DNA of 64,000 nt from Planctomicrobium piriforme (GTDB lineage Bacteria > Planctomycetota > Planctomycetia > Planctomycetales > Planctomycetaceae). The notes beneath the pieces were generated by a model. The model searched no databases, had not been told where the DNA came from, and saw only the letters and a list, made by a program, of their open reading frames with translations. The DNA lies in assembly GCF_900113665.1 (NCBI RefSeq), contig NZ_FOQD01000001.1:310001-374000 (forward strand), given 5' to 3'. Positions 1 to 9,205 of this stretch are shown here, piece by piece. The stretch's first letter is position 1; the number at the start of each line of letters is the position of its first letter. The position numbers and the translations under genes were made by a program.

Positions 1-2138
1 CCAATGAAGATGTGGACACGCTGGCCGGACTGAATTCGCTGAAGACACTGACGCTGCAATCGCAAAGCGAAGCGGTGCTACCGCATCTCGATCGGCTGAC
101 GACTTTACGGCCTGACATCAAACTGGCTGGCCCGGGCGTGCCGACGGAACTGCTGGCGAAACAGGCGGGTGTCACGACGACAGAGAATGTTTCCGCTTCA
201 TCCAATCCCGCACGCGCGGCGGCCGAGTGGGTGATCTCAGTGGGTGGAGCCGTAAGCGTTCATTCCGGGGATCAGTACTTCAAAGAAATAACTCGCTTGG
301 CCGACTTGCCGTCGGCGCCGATGACAATCGATGCAGTATTGCTCAGCGGACGGCAGAACTTGTCGGTCCCAGGAATGTCTTTGGTGGCGCGAGTCGGCAG
401 CATGCGGGAACTACGTTTGAGCGATGCCCGGCTCGACGACGATCTACTCGCCGCGCTCGCGCCGCTCTCCCAGATCGACGTGCTCTGGTTTGACGGATCG
501 ACGATTTCGGATGCAGGCTTCAAGAGATTCGCTGCGAATACCAAAGCGGTCAGGCACCTGTATCTGGGCAGCACGAAGATCTCCGCTGCCGCCCTGGCGA
601 AAGCAGCGTCTCAGTTTCCCGATCTTCAAGATCTGGAATGTCCGGCCTGGACTTCGGCCAGTGATGACGCAGGAGCGGTATGCACTTTTCATCAATTAAC
701 GGAACTGAATCTTCCGACGGAATTACTGACAGAGAAGTTGATTGACCGCTGGCGAAATGATCTGCCGCGACTCAATGGATTGGGACTGTCAGGAGAGATT
801 CGCGCAGCGCAGATCGCGGCACTGGATCGTTTGGCTTCGCTCCGCGAACTGTGGATCGGTCGCAACTGTACGTTACAGCCGGGCGCTCTTCGCGCTATTG
901 GCCGCGTACCTGCTCTCGAAAAGCTCGTCCTGAGACGCCATGTCCCTGCAGACTTGTGGGGAGAAGTTCAAGGGCTCCGGCAGTTAAAAGCTCTGTGGTT
1001 CTTTTATTCTGACTTGCCGCAATCCCAACTTGACGGCCTGGCAACGCTTCCCAATTTAAACGAACTCCAGTTCATCGGCAGTCCGATTGACGCCGCCGCA
1101 GTATCACGATTGCAAACACTCCGGCCCGATCTGAAGATCCTGGACAATGGCGTCATGTTGCCACGGGTGGAAGATGTCGCTCGCGTCGCGGCAGAATGGG
1201 TATTTTCCGTCGGAGGGAAAGTTCAGATCAGTGTTGGCGGGACGGTCTCTCCGTCGCTGACAAAACTTTCGGACCTGCCGGCTGGACCATTTGAGTTTGA
1301 TGCGGTCAATTTCTCTGATTGTCATGGAATGACGCCGGCTGGGATGACTCAACTTGCACAAGTGAAATCGATTCGAGATCTCTGGCTGAACGACTGTGAC
1401 CTCACGGATGACGGCTTGGCGGCTCTGTCATCCCTGACCAATCTCTCTGTTCTACGACTGAACAGAACGAAAATCTCTGATAACGGACTACATCGATTTG
1501 CAGCGAACGTCAAAGAACTGACCAATCTCGAAATCAGAAATACACTGATCACCTGTCGCGGCCTGTCGGAAGTCGCTCCGAATTTGCCCAAACTGACTTC
1601 CTTGCACTGTCAGGGGATTCAGGGGATTTCTGCCGAGGCTGCACCTGAGGGGCTGGGCAGGTTCCCCAATCTGCAATCAGTCGACCTGGATGCACAGCTT
1701 CTGCAAAAGCCGTTCGTGGAGAAGCTATTTGCGACAGTCCCGCGACTCGTTTCTTTGGGGATCAGCGGACGAGTTCAAACGCAACACATGCAGGCGTTGG
1801 GATCAGTCGGCCAGCTGCGCGAGGTCTGGTTTCAGGAGGACTCGGAAATGACTCCTGGAGCATTGGCCATGTTGTCCGAGTTCCGGTCGCTGGCCAGTAT
1901 CGGTCTCAAACGAAAACTGTCCACGGCCGAGTGGGCTGACCTGACGTCTAATACCGCGATTCCCAAAATCTGGTTCTATTATGCCCAGGGACCGCAACCC
2001 AGGCTGGAAGACCTGGCAAAGATACCCGGGCTGCGAAAGGTGCATTTCACCGGAACTCCAACCGATGAAGCCGCATTGGATCAGTTGCAGACGCGACGTC
2101 CCGATCTCGAGGTGGTGATCGACGGCCAATACAGGTAG
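1..2138 (+). CDS. Leucine-rich-repeat protein, 5'-truncated by window edge
   Basis: The frame is open from the window start (reads NEDVDTLAGL...), so a GTG at 12 is probably internal and the true start lies upstream. Repeated L..L.L......D..L..L units typical of ribonuclease-inhibitor-like LRRs run through the roughly 710 visible residues. Two homologous halves are visible: a block starting with AAEWVISVGG near residue 70 and a second starting with AAEWVFSVGG near residue 395, each followed by about 300 residues of LRRs, which points to internal duplication. No membrane segment is seen in the visible part. LRR proteins usually bind other proteins; the partner here is unknown. The 278 bases after the stop, before the convergent gene, hold nothing recognised. 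Confidence 0.8.
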   Translation, partial: NEDVDTLAGLNSLKTLTLQSQSEAVLPHLDRLTTLRPDIKLAGPGVPTELLAKQAGVTTTENVSASSNPARAAAEWVISVGGAVSVHSGDQYFKEITRLADLPSAPMTIDAVLLSGRQNLSVPGMSLVARVGSMRELRLSDARLDDDLLAALAPLSQIDVLWFDGSTISDAGFKRFAANTKAVRHLYLGSTKISAAALAKAASQFPDLQDLECPAWTSASDDAGAVCTFHQLTELNLPTELLTEKLIDRWRNDLPRLNGLGLSGEIRAAQIAALDRLASLRELWIGRNCTLQPGALRAIGRVPALEKLVLRRHVPADLWGEVQGLRQLKALWFFYSDLPQSQLDGLATLPNLNELQFIGSPIDAAAVSRLQTLRPDLKILDNGVMLPRVEDVARVAAEWVFSVGGKVQISVGGTVSPSLTKLSDLPAGPFEFDAVNFSDCHGMTPAGMTQLAQVKSIRDLWLNDCDLTDDGLAALSSLTNLSVLRLNRTKISDNGLHRFAANVKELTNLEIRNTLITCRGLSEVAPNLPKLTSLHCQGIQGISAEAAPEGLGRFPNLQSVDLDAQLLQKPFVEKLFATVPRLVSLGISGRVQTQHMQALGSVGQLREVWFQEDSEMTPGALAMLSEFRSLASIGLKRKLSTAEWADLTSNTAIPKIWFYYAQGPQPRLEDLAKIPGLRKVHFTGTPTDEAALDQLQTRRPDLEVVIDGQYR

Positions 2139-2416
2139 CTCTCGGCCAACTCTGCAATGTTGCATACCGTTTGGCCGGAAATACCAAAACCGTCGCCGCT
2201 CGAAGAATGGCTGAAGGGGCGCGAGGTGCTCACCGTCAAACAAGACGGGAATGCCATGTTCTCGACGAGTCAGGCGGCCCCTGAGAAGCAGCAAACAGGG
2301 CAGGTGGTGGTCGTTCTCGACAAGGAACCTGATCGGGAATCGCGAGTCATTTCTCAGGCGATCTCCCATGAATCCTGCCCGACCTTCGTCCACCGCATTT
2401 TTGAAAATGACTGACC

Positions 2417-3451
2417 TCAATACTCCGCATTGATCTGCGAATCGTCCCGTGCGGCGAGGTATTTGAGGGTGTCGAGGTTGATGCTGTCGGAGACGAATTT
2501 CACCGATGAGTCTCCCAGCAGGACGTGGGCGCCGCCCGAGTGGGCTGAGGCGAACGGAGTGTTGTAGCTCGACCAGCCCCCCTGTCCGGCCACGCCTGTC
2601 TGGCCCATCACGGGGGCGTTGGGCGTGTACATCACCACGACGGTGGAATACATCAGGTTCCCTTTGAAGTCGCCGAAGTTCCCTTTGAACCAGGCCCCTT
2701 CGGCCGGGCTGCATTGAGGTCGTCCGTCGCCGCGGTTGCCGAAGGCGTCCTGCAGCGTGTTGCTGATCTCGCCGACCAGTAGCGTATTGGAAAGTCCGTC
2801 GGTGCATTCGCTCATGTTGCGGAACGTCATCGACGAAATCATCCCGCGATCCGAGAACATCGAATCTCCTGCCCCATTCCAGAGACTGGCGACGGTGGGC
2901 TTGTTGCCCTGCCCTGTCCAGGTTGCTGTGTTGGTGGCCCCCGCGACCCCGTAATACTGGCTGATCATCTGGCTGCCCCAGTTATTCACCTGACGCACGC
3001 TGGGCTGAATCGTGGGCGGCAGCGGCGATGACGGGCAGAGCAGCCAGGGGAGCGTCAGCCCGGAGACCAGTCTGGCATTGGCGCTGTTGTTGCCGCGGTC
3101 GGCCTGATCGTGACCTTCGAATTTCCACTGGTTGTAGATCGTCGCCTGGTCGAGATAGGGCAACAGCGACACCCATTGGCTGTGTCCCCAGTCGGCATTT
3201 ACCTGACCGCCGCCAGCGGGGAGAAAGTTGTTGGCGTCGTGGTAATTGTGCATCGCCAGCCCCTGCTGCTTGAGGTTGTTTTTGCACTGCATGCGACGGG
3301 CCGCTTCCCGGGCCTGTTGTACGGCGGGCAGCAACAACCCGACGAGGACCGCCACAATGGCAATGACCACGAGCAGTTCGATCAGCGTAAAGGCGGTTCT
3401 CGATGGCAGTATGTGAGTGGATCGAGACGCTGTTTCCCGAGGGGCGGGCAT
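2417..3451 (-). CDS. DUF1559 prepilin-type N-methylation protein
   Basis: 344 residues. The N-terminus carries a type IV pilin-like leader ending in FTLIELLVVIAI, a single hydrophobic helix around residues 20-42, then the family signature QQAREAARRMQCKNNLKQ. The C-terminal part has the H-GG-H...GDSSVKFVSD motif of DUF1559. This family is greatly expanded in planctomycetes and is thought to form pseudopilin-like, surface-associated proteins; the exact role is unknown. The ATG at 3451 has a GGAG ribosome-binding site six bases upstream. It is convergent with the LRR gene and lies apart from the other two DUF1559 genes. Confidence 0.93.
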   Translation of the reverse strand: MPAPRETASRSTHILPSRTAFTLIELLVVIAIVAVLVGLLLPAVQQAREAARRMQCKNNLKQQGLAMHNYHDANNFLPAGGGQVNADWGHSQWVSLLPYLDQATIYNQWKFEGHDQADRGNNSANARLVSGLTLPWLLCPSSPLPPTIQPSVRQVNNWGSQMISQYYGVAGATNTATWTGQGNKPTVASLWNGAGDSMFSDRGMISSMTFRNMSECTDGLSNTLLVGEISNTLQDAFGNRGDGRPQCSPAEGAWFKGNFGDFKGNLMYSTVVVMYTPNAPVMGQTGVAGQGGWSSYNTPFASAHSGGAHVLLGDSSVKFVSDSINLDTLKYLAARDDSQINAEY

Positions 3452-3785
3452 GGCAACTCCTTTGCGCGCGTTGAGGAAGGAAAATCCGGCGGAACTTCAA
3501 GGCAGGACTTCTCAAGGCGCGAAGCCAATTGAGAAGTGTCGGGGCAGTAATGGCGGCAATTTTTGAGGACGGGCGCACGCATTGGTACGCAACGGTCCCA
3601 TGTCGATGCCCCCGTCAGGAACGTCCGGCTCGCTGTGGGGGGCTCGTCCAGTAATCCGCGCGAACAGGGCGAATTCTGACGGACAAATTTGCAAAATTGC
3701 AAAAAAAGATCAGGAACGGGTCATGCGTCGATCCCGCCGCAAGAGAGGAGCGGCTGTAAAGAAGTGGACGCTGTCCTTGGGTTCG

Positions 3786-3807
3786 CACTGGCAGCAAGCT
3801 GCCAGTG
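3786..3807. repeat. Perfect palindrome (10-bp arms, 2-base loop) in a 388-bp gap
   Basis: CACTGGCAGC, AA, GCTGCCAGTG. It sits about 30 bases beyond the stop of the DUF1028 gene (minus strand) and could form a strong 3' hairpin, but no U-run follows, so it is a weak candidate for an intrinsic terminator. Nothing else is recognised between 3452 and 3839 beyond the presumed promoter of the DUF1559 gene. Confidence 0.6.
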
Positions 3808-3839
3808 GCACACCTTCGCCAAAAGCAGTAGCTGTGGGG

Positions 3840-4607
3840 TTATTCCCCTGCCGCAGGTTCCGCCCCAGGCTTGGGCAGTCCCAGCGATAAGATTCTCGCG
3901 AGTTCCGGGATCGGGGCGGCGTGGTCGTCGACGCGGTAGTCGATAACGCGGTCGTAGAGGGCTTCTGGATTGTATCGTCTCACGACCAGAATCGATGCGG
4001 ACTGCTTGCCGCGGGTATCTCCCCCTTTGGCGTCGGCGGCTTCCAGCGCGGCGAGCATTTTCCAGGCGAGCGGCCTGGTCGTTTTTTCGAACGCTTCCGC
4101 CATCGCATCGACCACCTCAGGTCCGGCGAGAATGTTCCCTTGGCAGGCGAAGTTCTTGCCTGTTTTGCCGCCGCACCAGGGCATGCATTTGGACCCGGTA
4201 TAAGTGGCGGGGTTTCCCTGCGAATCGACGATGCCCAACTGGCGGTATTCACGGCCACCATCGGCCTCGGTGAGGAGTTTGACGGTCTCTTCCGCGGTCT
4301 TGCCTGCCTTGAGGAGTTCGAGACCTTTGGGTCCGTAGTCGGGATTGACGTAGCTCTGGGTGGCGATCGCGCCGACATCTCCTTGTGCCCAGGGACAGAT
4401 CGAACCGACCGCCAGATACTTCGACGCCACGGCCACGCCCCATTCCTTGTTCTCCAGGTCGCAGGCGACGATCGAGAACGTGTTCACGAGCGGACCGGAG
4501 GGAGGGCTTTCCGGTTCCGCCGCGGTGACTGTCGCGGAGAGAAGCAGCAGGAGGGCGAAGGGGTTGAGTGTTGAGTGCTGAGTGTTGAGTGAGAAGAGGC
4601 GGCTCAT
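3840..4607 (-). CDS. DUF1028 family protein, probably secreted
   Basis: 255 residues. After an N-terminal signal peptide (hydrophobic LLLLLSATVTA, cleavage near AEP) the protein starts with NTFSIVACDLENKEWGVAVASK, the hallmark of DUF1028, an Ntn-hydrolase-like fold of unknown substrate. Typical family blocks follow: PWAQGDVGAIATQSYVN and YTGSKCMPWCG. The first residues (SLNTQHSTLN) are encoded by a GTTGAG-type quasi-repeat, so the repeat appears to supply part of the n-region of the signal peptide. No later Met would preserve that peptide, so this start is kept. Confidence 0.85.
   Translation of the reverse strand: MSRLFSLNTQHSTLNPFALLLLLSATVTAAEPESPPSGPLVNTFSIVACDLENKEWGVAVASKYLAVGSICPWAQGDVGAIATQSYVNPDYGPKGLELLKAGKTAEETVKLLTEADGGREYRQLGIVDSQGNPATYTGSKCMPWCGGKTGKNFACQGNILAGPEVVDAMAEAFEKTTRPLAWKMLAALEAADAKGGDTRGKQSASILVVRRYNPEALYDRVIDYRVDDHAAPIPELARILSLGLPKPGAEPAAGE
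4562..4592. repeat. GTTGAG-type quasi-repeat at the start of the DUF1028 gene
   Basis: Four consecutive imperfect GTTGAGTG/GCTGAGTG units read on the plus strand. The same pattern recurs near 8190-8268, 16104-16183, 42294-42322 and 46220-46331. Here it lies inside the coding region, just after the start codon. Confidence 0.6.
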
Positions 4608-4694
4608 GGGCGGGGTGATTTCGATTAGTTTCGGATTTGAGATTTCGTGCTTCGGATTTCGACCGGACGCGTTCAGTGTGAAGGTCCAACGTGC

Positions 4695-6305
4695 CTAGGG
4701 ATCTGGTTTCGACGCAGCACCCTTGAGTGCGGCCACCTCGCGGGCGACGGCGGTGCCCAGTGGTTCGCGGGGTTTGAGGTCTTTGTCGGTGAAGGCGGCG
4801 TAGTCGGGTGCGTATTTGTTGCAGCGGAAGAGGCCGCCGGGGCCGATGGGGACGGGACGCTGGCCGGGCTTAGTGCCTGGCGGTGGTGGAGGCGGAGGGC
4901 CTTTTGGGAGCTTCTCGGGGTCGATCATGCCGGGGAGCTTGTACCGCCAGACGACTTCGTTCTCAGGCGTTGCTTCGAAGACGACTCCGTCCTTGCCTGA
5001 GCAGATGAACGTGTTGCCGTTGGGCAGACGCTGCGCTCCCGAGACCAGCATCGAGTAGAAGCTGAAGGGTTCCGCGGCAGCATATGACCAGCAGGCGGCA
5101 TCAGGGCCAAAGGCCTCTCCTGGTTCGAGGGCATAAGAGCCGTCGGCCTGAACAGGCAGTTCGATTTCATCGACGGTCGAATACGGAATACCAGGTCGAC
5201 CGAGGCCGTTGTTGAAGACCAGCATGTGCCCTGCACCGGGCAAGCCTGCGGGAATCCAGTGGGCGGAGTGTTGCGAGAAGAGCCGTTGATGGGTGACATC
5301 GCCGGCGTGATAGGTCTTCGGGTTCCCCCAGCGATAGAGCAGATCGCCCCCCTTCCCGTAGCGGCCGCCTGTGTGCCCGGCCGCTTCTACAGTGGTGGTG
5401 CTGTGGTCGATCACCCAGACTTCGCTGAATTCGAACAGGCTGATCATGATCTGGTCGAGATCGGCGTTGTAGGTGACCGAATTGGTGTGCATCCAGTCGC
5501 CGTTGGTGAAGCCCTTGCCATCCATGAGTCGCTTCGGAGCGGGCTTCTTGGAGGCGCCCACATACCCGAGCGACTGCAACTGCGAGAGCTGCCGCGGGTC
5601 GAGCATCATCGAGTCCATGCGGTTAGCGCTGAAGTTGACATCGATCAGTTCGGGATGTGCGGCGATGTCGCCGTAGTTGGGCTTCGTGTTGTCGTATTCC
5701 TGCACCAGATGATCGAAAGCATGCCAGGCCCAGACGATTTCGCCGGTCGTCTTACCAGTCGGCTTCACCTCGATAATGGCATCGGGCTTCAGTTCGACCG
5801 TGACGGTGATGGGGTGTCGGCCGGCGGCGACGGCTTCGTGATCAGTCTTCTTGTCGGTGGCGATCATCAGGATGTTGCCGTTGGGAAGCCGACAGATGTC
5901 GTGATGCGGACGATAGCGTTCGCTTTCGAGATGAAAGTCCCAGACAAGTTCGCCGTTCCAGTCGAACTCCTGAATCCGCCCGCCCGTGCCCGGAACATCG
6001 TGAGAAGATCGCTCTTTCGAATCGTTGCAGGGGCGCAGCAGGTGGCCGTTTTCGAGCAGGTACACGCTGAGAGCGGGCGGGTAATCGCTCTTCCATTCGT
6101 TGACGATGCGGCCTTCCATGTCGACCAGCCAGGTCGTGTTCAGCGACATCGGCGCGAGGAGCGAATAGCCTGCGAACGCCTGCGGCTTGCTGATCGACAG
6201 GCCGTCGGGAATCTTGTGCGGATTGTGGTTCCACCACCAGGCGAACAGGCCGGCGCTGAGCGCCAGCACGCCGATCACGGCGGGGAACAAGTAACGCTTC
6301 TTCAT
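4695..6305 (-). CDS. Arylsulfotransferase (ASST)-like beta-propeller protein
   Basis: 536 residues with an N-terminal membrane anchor or signal (residues 5-25). The repeated W.VD..G.IV.EW, NGHLLRP, G.I.E.DW.GE.VWDF and H.D...L.NGNIL.I strands are typical of arylsulfotransferase/ASST-type six-bladed propellers in the periplasm. A second NGNTFIC...G.VFE..PENEVVWRY blade lies near the C-terminus. ASST enzymes move sulfate between phenolic compounds through a catalytic His; I cannot assign that residue securely here, so activity is uncertain. A proline-rich stretch (PPPPPPG) lies near residue 480. It may be co-transcribed with the DUF1028 gene downstream. Confidence 0.75.
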   Translation of the reverse strand: MKKRYLFPAVIGVLALSAGLFAWWWNHNPHKIPDGLSISKPQAFAGYSLLAPMSLNTTWLVDMEGRIVNEWKSDYPPALSVYLLENGHLLRPCNDSKERSSHDVPGTGGRIQEFDWNGELVWDFHLESERYRPHHDICRLPNGNILMIATDKKTDHEAVAAGRHPITVTVELKPDAIIEVKPTGKTTGEIVWAWHAFDHLVQEYDNTKPNYGDIAAHPELIDVNFSANRMDSMMLDPRQLSQLQSLGYVGASKKPAPKRLMDGKGFTNGDWMHTNSVTYNADLDQIMISLFEFSEVWVIDHSTTTVEAAGHTGGRYGKGGDLLYRWGNPKTYHAGDVTHQRLFSQHSAHWIPAGLPGAGHMLVFNNGLGRPGIPYSTVDEIELPVQADGSYALEPGEAFGPDAACWSYAAAEPFSFYSMLVSGAQRLPNGNTFICSGKDGVVFEATPENEVVWRYKLPGMIDPEKLPKGPPPPPPPGTKPGQRPVPIGPGGLFRCNKYAPDYAAFTDKDLKPREPLGTAVAREVAALKGAASKPDP

Positions 6306-6424
6306 ACAGGAATTTCAGTCAACGTTCGGAAAGATCGTGGCAGTCGGGCTCGACCGTCGCCCTTGTGCATATCCGCCGGCGGAGCGCTCCGTCAAGCAGA
6401 TTCAAGTCATGTGCAGTGCATTCA

Positions 6425-6477
6425 GCGAAACAGATCCGAATCTGAAGTCGGGGCTTCAGAATCGGATCTGTGTTTCG
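6425..6477. repeat. Long imperfect hairpin with CTTCAGAATCGGATCTG arms
   Basis: Arms 6431-6447 and 6454-6470 (17 bp, one mismatch) are extended by GCGAAA/TTTCG with one extra base. It lies between the thioredoxin-fold gene and the arylsulfotransferase-like gene, both on the minus strand. There is no U-run. A half copy (CTTCAGAATCGGAT) occurs at 12767-12780, so this may be another small dispersed element. Confidence 0.5.
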
Positions 6478-6498
6478 TTCCGCTGCGTTATTGAAGCA

Positions 6499-8172
6499 TC
6501 AGCTCTCGCATTTCTTTCGCAGTTCCTGGGCCGCGTGCAATGCGGTGGGGTTGGTTGAAGGAGGAAGCTCGGCGAGGACTTTGTCCGCTTCGACAATCAG
6601 CTCCTGCACCTGATCCTGGCGATCGCACTCACGGCAGCAGAGAGCTGCCTGCAACAGGTACTGGGCCTTCACCGCACCGCGGCTGTTCTTCGACAGGAAC
6701 TTGAGGGCACTGACTCGGTCTTTGCCCGCTTCGATCAGTTGCGGCAATTGCGGGTTGGCGAGCATTTCGGGAGTGGGAGCGGGGAGTGATGCGACGAACT
6801 CGCGTGCGGCGGCAGCCGACTCGCTGTTGCCGGCCGCTTCAAAGTTGACGATCGAGGTGAGAGCGATCGCGAGTTTTTGCAGTTCGTTGAGATTGGGAGC
6901 GGTGCGGACGATGTTCAGTCGCAGCCGGCCGAGGAATTCGTCCTGGCCGCCGATGATGCTGTGATACTCGCTGACCGCACCGGCCAGACGACGGATTGTT
7001 GCGGGGTCGGCATGCTCATCGACGCGGCGCAAGAGATCCAGTACTCCTTCGAGACGCTTGGCGGTGAACGAGAGTTCCACCATCTTCAGATCGATGAGGT
7101 CGGCCTTAGTCACATCGCTGGTGTCGGCGGGAATCTCGACTGTTTCAGTCGCCAGGACCAGCGCTGCGTCGGTGCGGTTAAGCTGGATCAGCGCGGCCGC
7201 TTTCAGGGACTTTGCGGTCTCCTGATCTTCCTTGTGAGCTGCGCTGGACTGCAGAACGGATTCGAGAGTCTTCAAGGCTTCTTCCGGCTTTTCGTCCGCG
7301 ATGAAGACGCGGCCTTGTTGCACGGCCAGCACCTGCAGGCGAGTAGGCTTGCCTGCGGACTCGGCGAGTTCCTTGTCGAGAGTCACCTGGACTTCCGCAG
7401 GCGACTTTCCCCGAGCCAGCAGGAAGGGCACCATCCCGCGCATATTCGCGAGGTAATCGCTTTCCTTACGGGCGTTCAGGTCATCGACCCACTTGGACCA
7501 TTTCTGATGGACTTCGGTCGGGTTGTCTTTGTTGCTGGCGACGAGCCGTTCGACGGTCGGATACCAGAAGCCTTCGACGAGTTCGCTCGGCAGGGCGCTG
7601 AGGAATTTATCGAGCTGGGCGGGGTCGGTAATGTCCTGCGGCTTTTGTCCGGCGAGCGCGCTACTAGCGCTCGCGAAGGCTGTCCGGGATTCTTCAACCC
7701 GTTTGACAAAGCTGTCGACATCGCCGCCGCCTGCAAAGCCGGCCAGCGGCTGCAGGTCGGCATCGGCGAAGACGAACGACGGGAAGGCATGCACATCCAG
7801 TTGCTTCAGTGCGGCTCGCACCTGATCCTGATACTCCTGCGGGAAGGAGTCACGCTGGGAATCATCCATGTAGACGCAGATCAAGTGTTCGTTCACCGCT
7901 TCGCCGACGGGGGCTTCCGGCATCGTGCCTGATTCGAACATCCGGCACGGCCCGCACCACGAGGGGGCGGTGAAGAGAATCAGCAGCGGCTTGTTTGCGG
8001 CCTTGGCTTCAGCCTGGGCCTCGGCGAGATTGATCCGCCACTTGATGGCCGATTTCGCGGGAGGAAGTTCAAAGACCTCAGCCGGCTTGTCCGCCGTCGA
8101 AGTTTCCGCCGCCAGGGCGAGCGGACAGAGGAGAGTCAGGTTTAATAACAGCAGCAAGAGAGTTCGGCGCAT
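6499..8172 (-). CDS. Secreted thioredoxin-fold protein with helical C-terminal repeats
   Basis: 557 residues from the ATG at 8172, chosen because it gives a clean signal peptide (RRTLLLLLLNLTLLCPLALA). A longer frame to 8235 would begin in a quasi-repeat. The thioredoxin domain follows (KPLLILFTAPSWCGPCRMFE, WCGPC redox motif, then a DVHAFPSFVF cis-Pro-like loop). The remaining 400 residues are alpha-helical and TPR-like. It is probably a periplasmic redox or chaperone protein of the thioredoxin/DsbD-gamma type; no partner membrane reductase is adjacent. Confidence 0.82.
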   Translation of the reverse strand: MRRTLLLLLLNLTLLCPLALAAETSTADKPAEVFELPPAKSAIKWRINLAEAQAEAKAANKPLLILFTAPSWCGPCRMFESGTMPEAPVGEAVNEHLICVYMDDSQRDSFPQEYQDQVRAALKQLDVHAFPSFVFADADLQPLAGFAGGGDVDSFVKRVEESRTAFASASSALAGQKPQDITDPAQLDKFLSALPSELVEGFWYPTVERLVASNKDNPTEVHQKWSKWVDDLNARKESDYLANMRGMVPFLLARGKSPAEVQVTLDKELAESAGKPTRLQVLAVQQGRVFIADEKPEEALKTLESVLQSSAAHKEDQETAKSLKAAALIQLNRTDAALVLATETVEIPADTSDVTKADLIDLKMVELSFTAKRLEGVLDLLRRVDEHADPATIRRLAGAVSEYHSIIGGQDEFLGRLRLNIVRTAPNLNELQKLAIALTSIVNFEAAGNSESAAAAREFVASLPAPTPEMLANPQLPQLIEAGKDRVSALKFLSKNSRGAVKAQYLLQAALCCRECDRQDQVQELIVEADKVLAELPPSTNPTALHAAQELRKKCES

Positions 8173-8189
8173 CAGGCTCACGGGGGGGA

Positions 8190-8268
8190 GGTTGAAGGTT
8201 GATGGTTTAAGGTTGAAGGACAAAAGAGAGCGCATTCACTCTCAACGCTCATCCCTCAACTCTCAACG
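8190..8268. repeat. Quasi-repeat of GTTGAAGG and CTCAAC units in opposite orientation
   Basis: Plus-strand GGTTGAAGG units (8190-8219) are followed by CTCAAC units (8238-8268), so the block as a whole is an imperfect inverted repeat. It lies just upstream of the thioredoxin-fold gene start. Confidence 0.5.
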
Positions 8269-8422
8269 AGATTCCCATACTGAACTGGCGGCGAGCGTGC
8301 TGGTCAAGCGGTTTTGAGAGGCTCGCGGCGCTTTTGTGAAAACGGGATTCGATTCGGCAAAGCGAGGATCAGAATGGGATACAACGCCGCTCAAAACGCG
8401 AGGTCACGCTGCCGTCGGGGGA

Positions 8423-9085
8423 TTATTTCTTGATGACGCCGAGCGATTCAGCGCCTTCGATTTCCATGACGATGTCCTGCATGTTCTCCCCTTCAGCGAC
8501 GCGGACATTGAAGGGGGACAGAGTCGGATCGGCATAGTTGATAATCTTGCTTTCCTTGCCGACGAAGCTGGGTCCGAACTGACAGAAGACTTTGTATTGC
8601 GTGGCGGGGACGCCCTCAATCACATACAGGCCATCGTCGTTGGAGATCTGCACTGAATAGCGTTTCTTGGCGTTCTTGCCTGCCCCGTCCCCTCTGCGTT
8701 TCTGCATGATGACCCCGGCGGGATCACTTTGAATATCGTCCAGGGATGCGGCACAGATCATCACACTCCCTTTCTTGGCGGGCTTTCCGTTGATCACCAC
8801 TCGCCCGTAAAGCACGTTTTGCCCCTGTTTCACCAGCTTCGGATCAAGCTGGACGGGCGGGAGCGGGGATTCTGGCGCGGCGGATGTCTTCACCACGGCA
8901 ACGGTGTGAATCTTGGGGCCGAACAACCCGGTGCCGCAGCCCGTCAATGAACTCGCGAGGACAGTGGCGATTCCCAAACGACAGACGACTTTGGGGGACC
9001 AGTTCTGGAGACGCGGGGAGTTGTCCCCTGTTGTGATGCTCCCTGCCCCATTTTGTCGCAGCATCGAAATTACCAACAGCGGCAT
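8423..9085 (-). CDS. Lipoprotein with carboxypeptidase-regulatory-like domain
   Basis: 220 residues from the ATG at 9085, preferred for its GGAG site six bases upstream; a longer frame reaches 9148. A lipobox (LASSLTGC) follows a hydrophobic stretch, giving predicted lipidation. The rest is a beta-sandwich type: VLYGRVVINGKPAKKGSVMIC, then NDDGLYVIEGVPATQYKVF, the usual layout of planctomycete carboxypeptidase-regulatory-like lipoproteins. Such genes very often follow a DUF1559 gene, as here (9206-10201, same strand). Function unknown; possibly a surface partner of the DUF1559 protein. Confidence 0.75.
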   Translation of the reverse strand: MPLLVISMLRQNGAGSITTGDNSPRLQNWSPKVVCRLGIATVLASSLTGCGTGLFGPKIHTVAVVKTSAAPESPLPPVQLDPKLVKQGQNVLYGRVVINGKPAKKGSVMICAASLDDIQSDPAGVIMQKRRGDGAGKNAKKRYSVQISNDDGLYVIEGVPATQYKVFCQFGPSFVGKESKIINYADPTLSPFNVRVAEGENMQDIVMEIEGAESLGVIKK

Positions 9086-9205
9086 CTTGATCTCCGCATT
9101 GATGAACTTGCAGCCAGCAAGGCATGCCTTGTCCAATAACTCTGGCATCAGAACTCGTAGGGCCGCATTGCATGCGGCCCCACGACTGTCAAACTCCGCA
9201 GAAAA

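Noticed and set aside
2157..2414. 85-codon plus-strand frame after the LRR gene
   Set aside because: No ribosome-binding site or recognised family, and it fills a convergent gap; not supported enough to list.
1803..2807. 334-codon minus-strand frame across the LRR 3' end and the DUF1559 3' end
   Set aside because: It overlaps two convincing genes in other frames, is Arg-rich, and shows no conserved motif.
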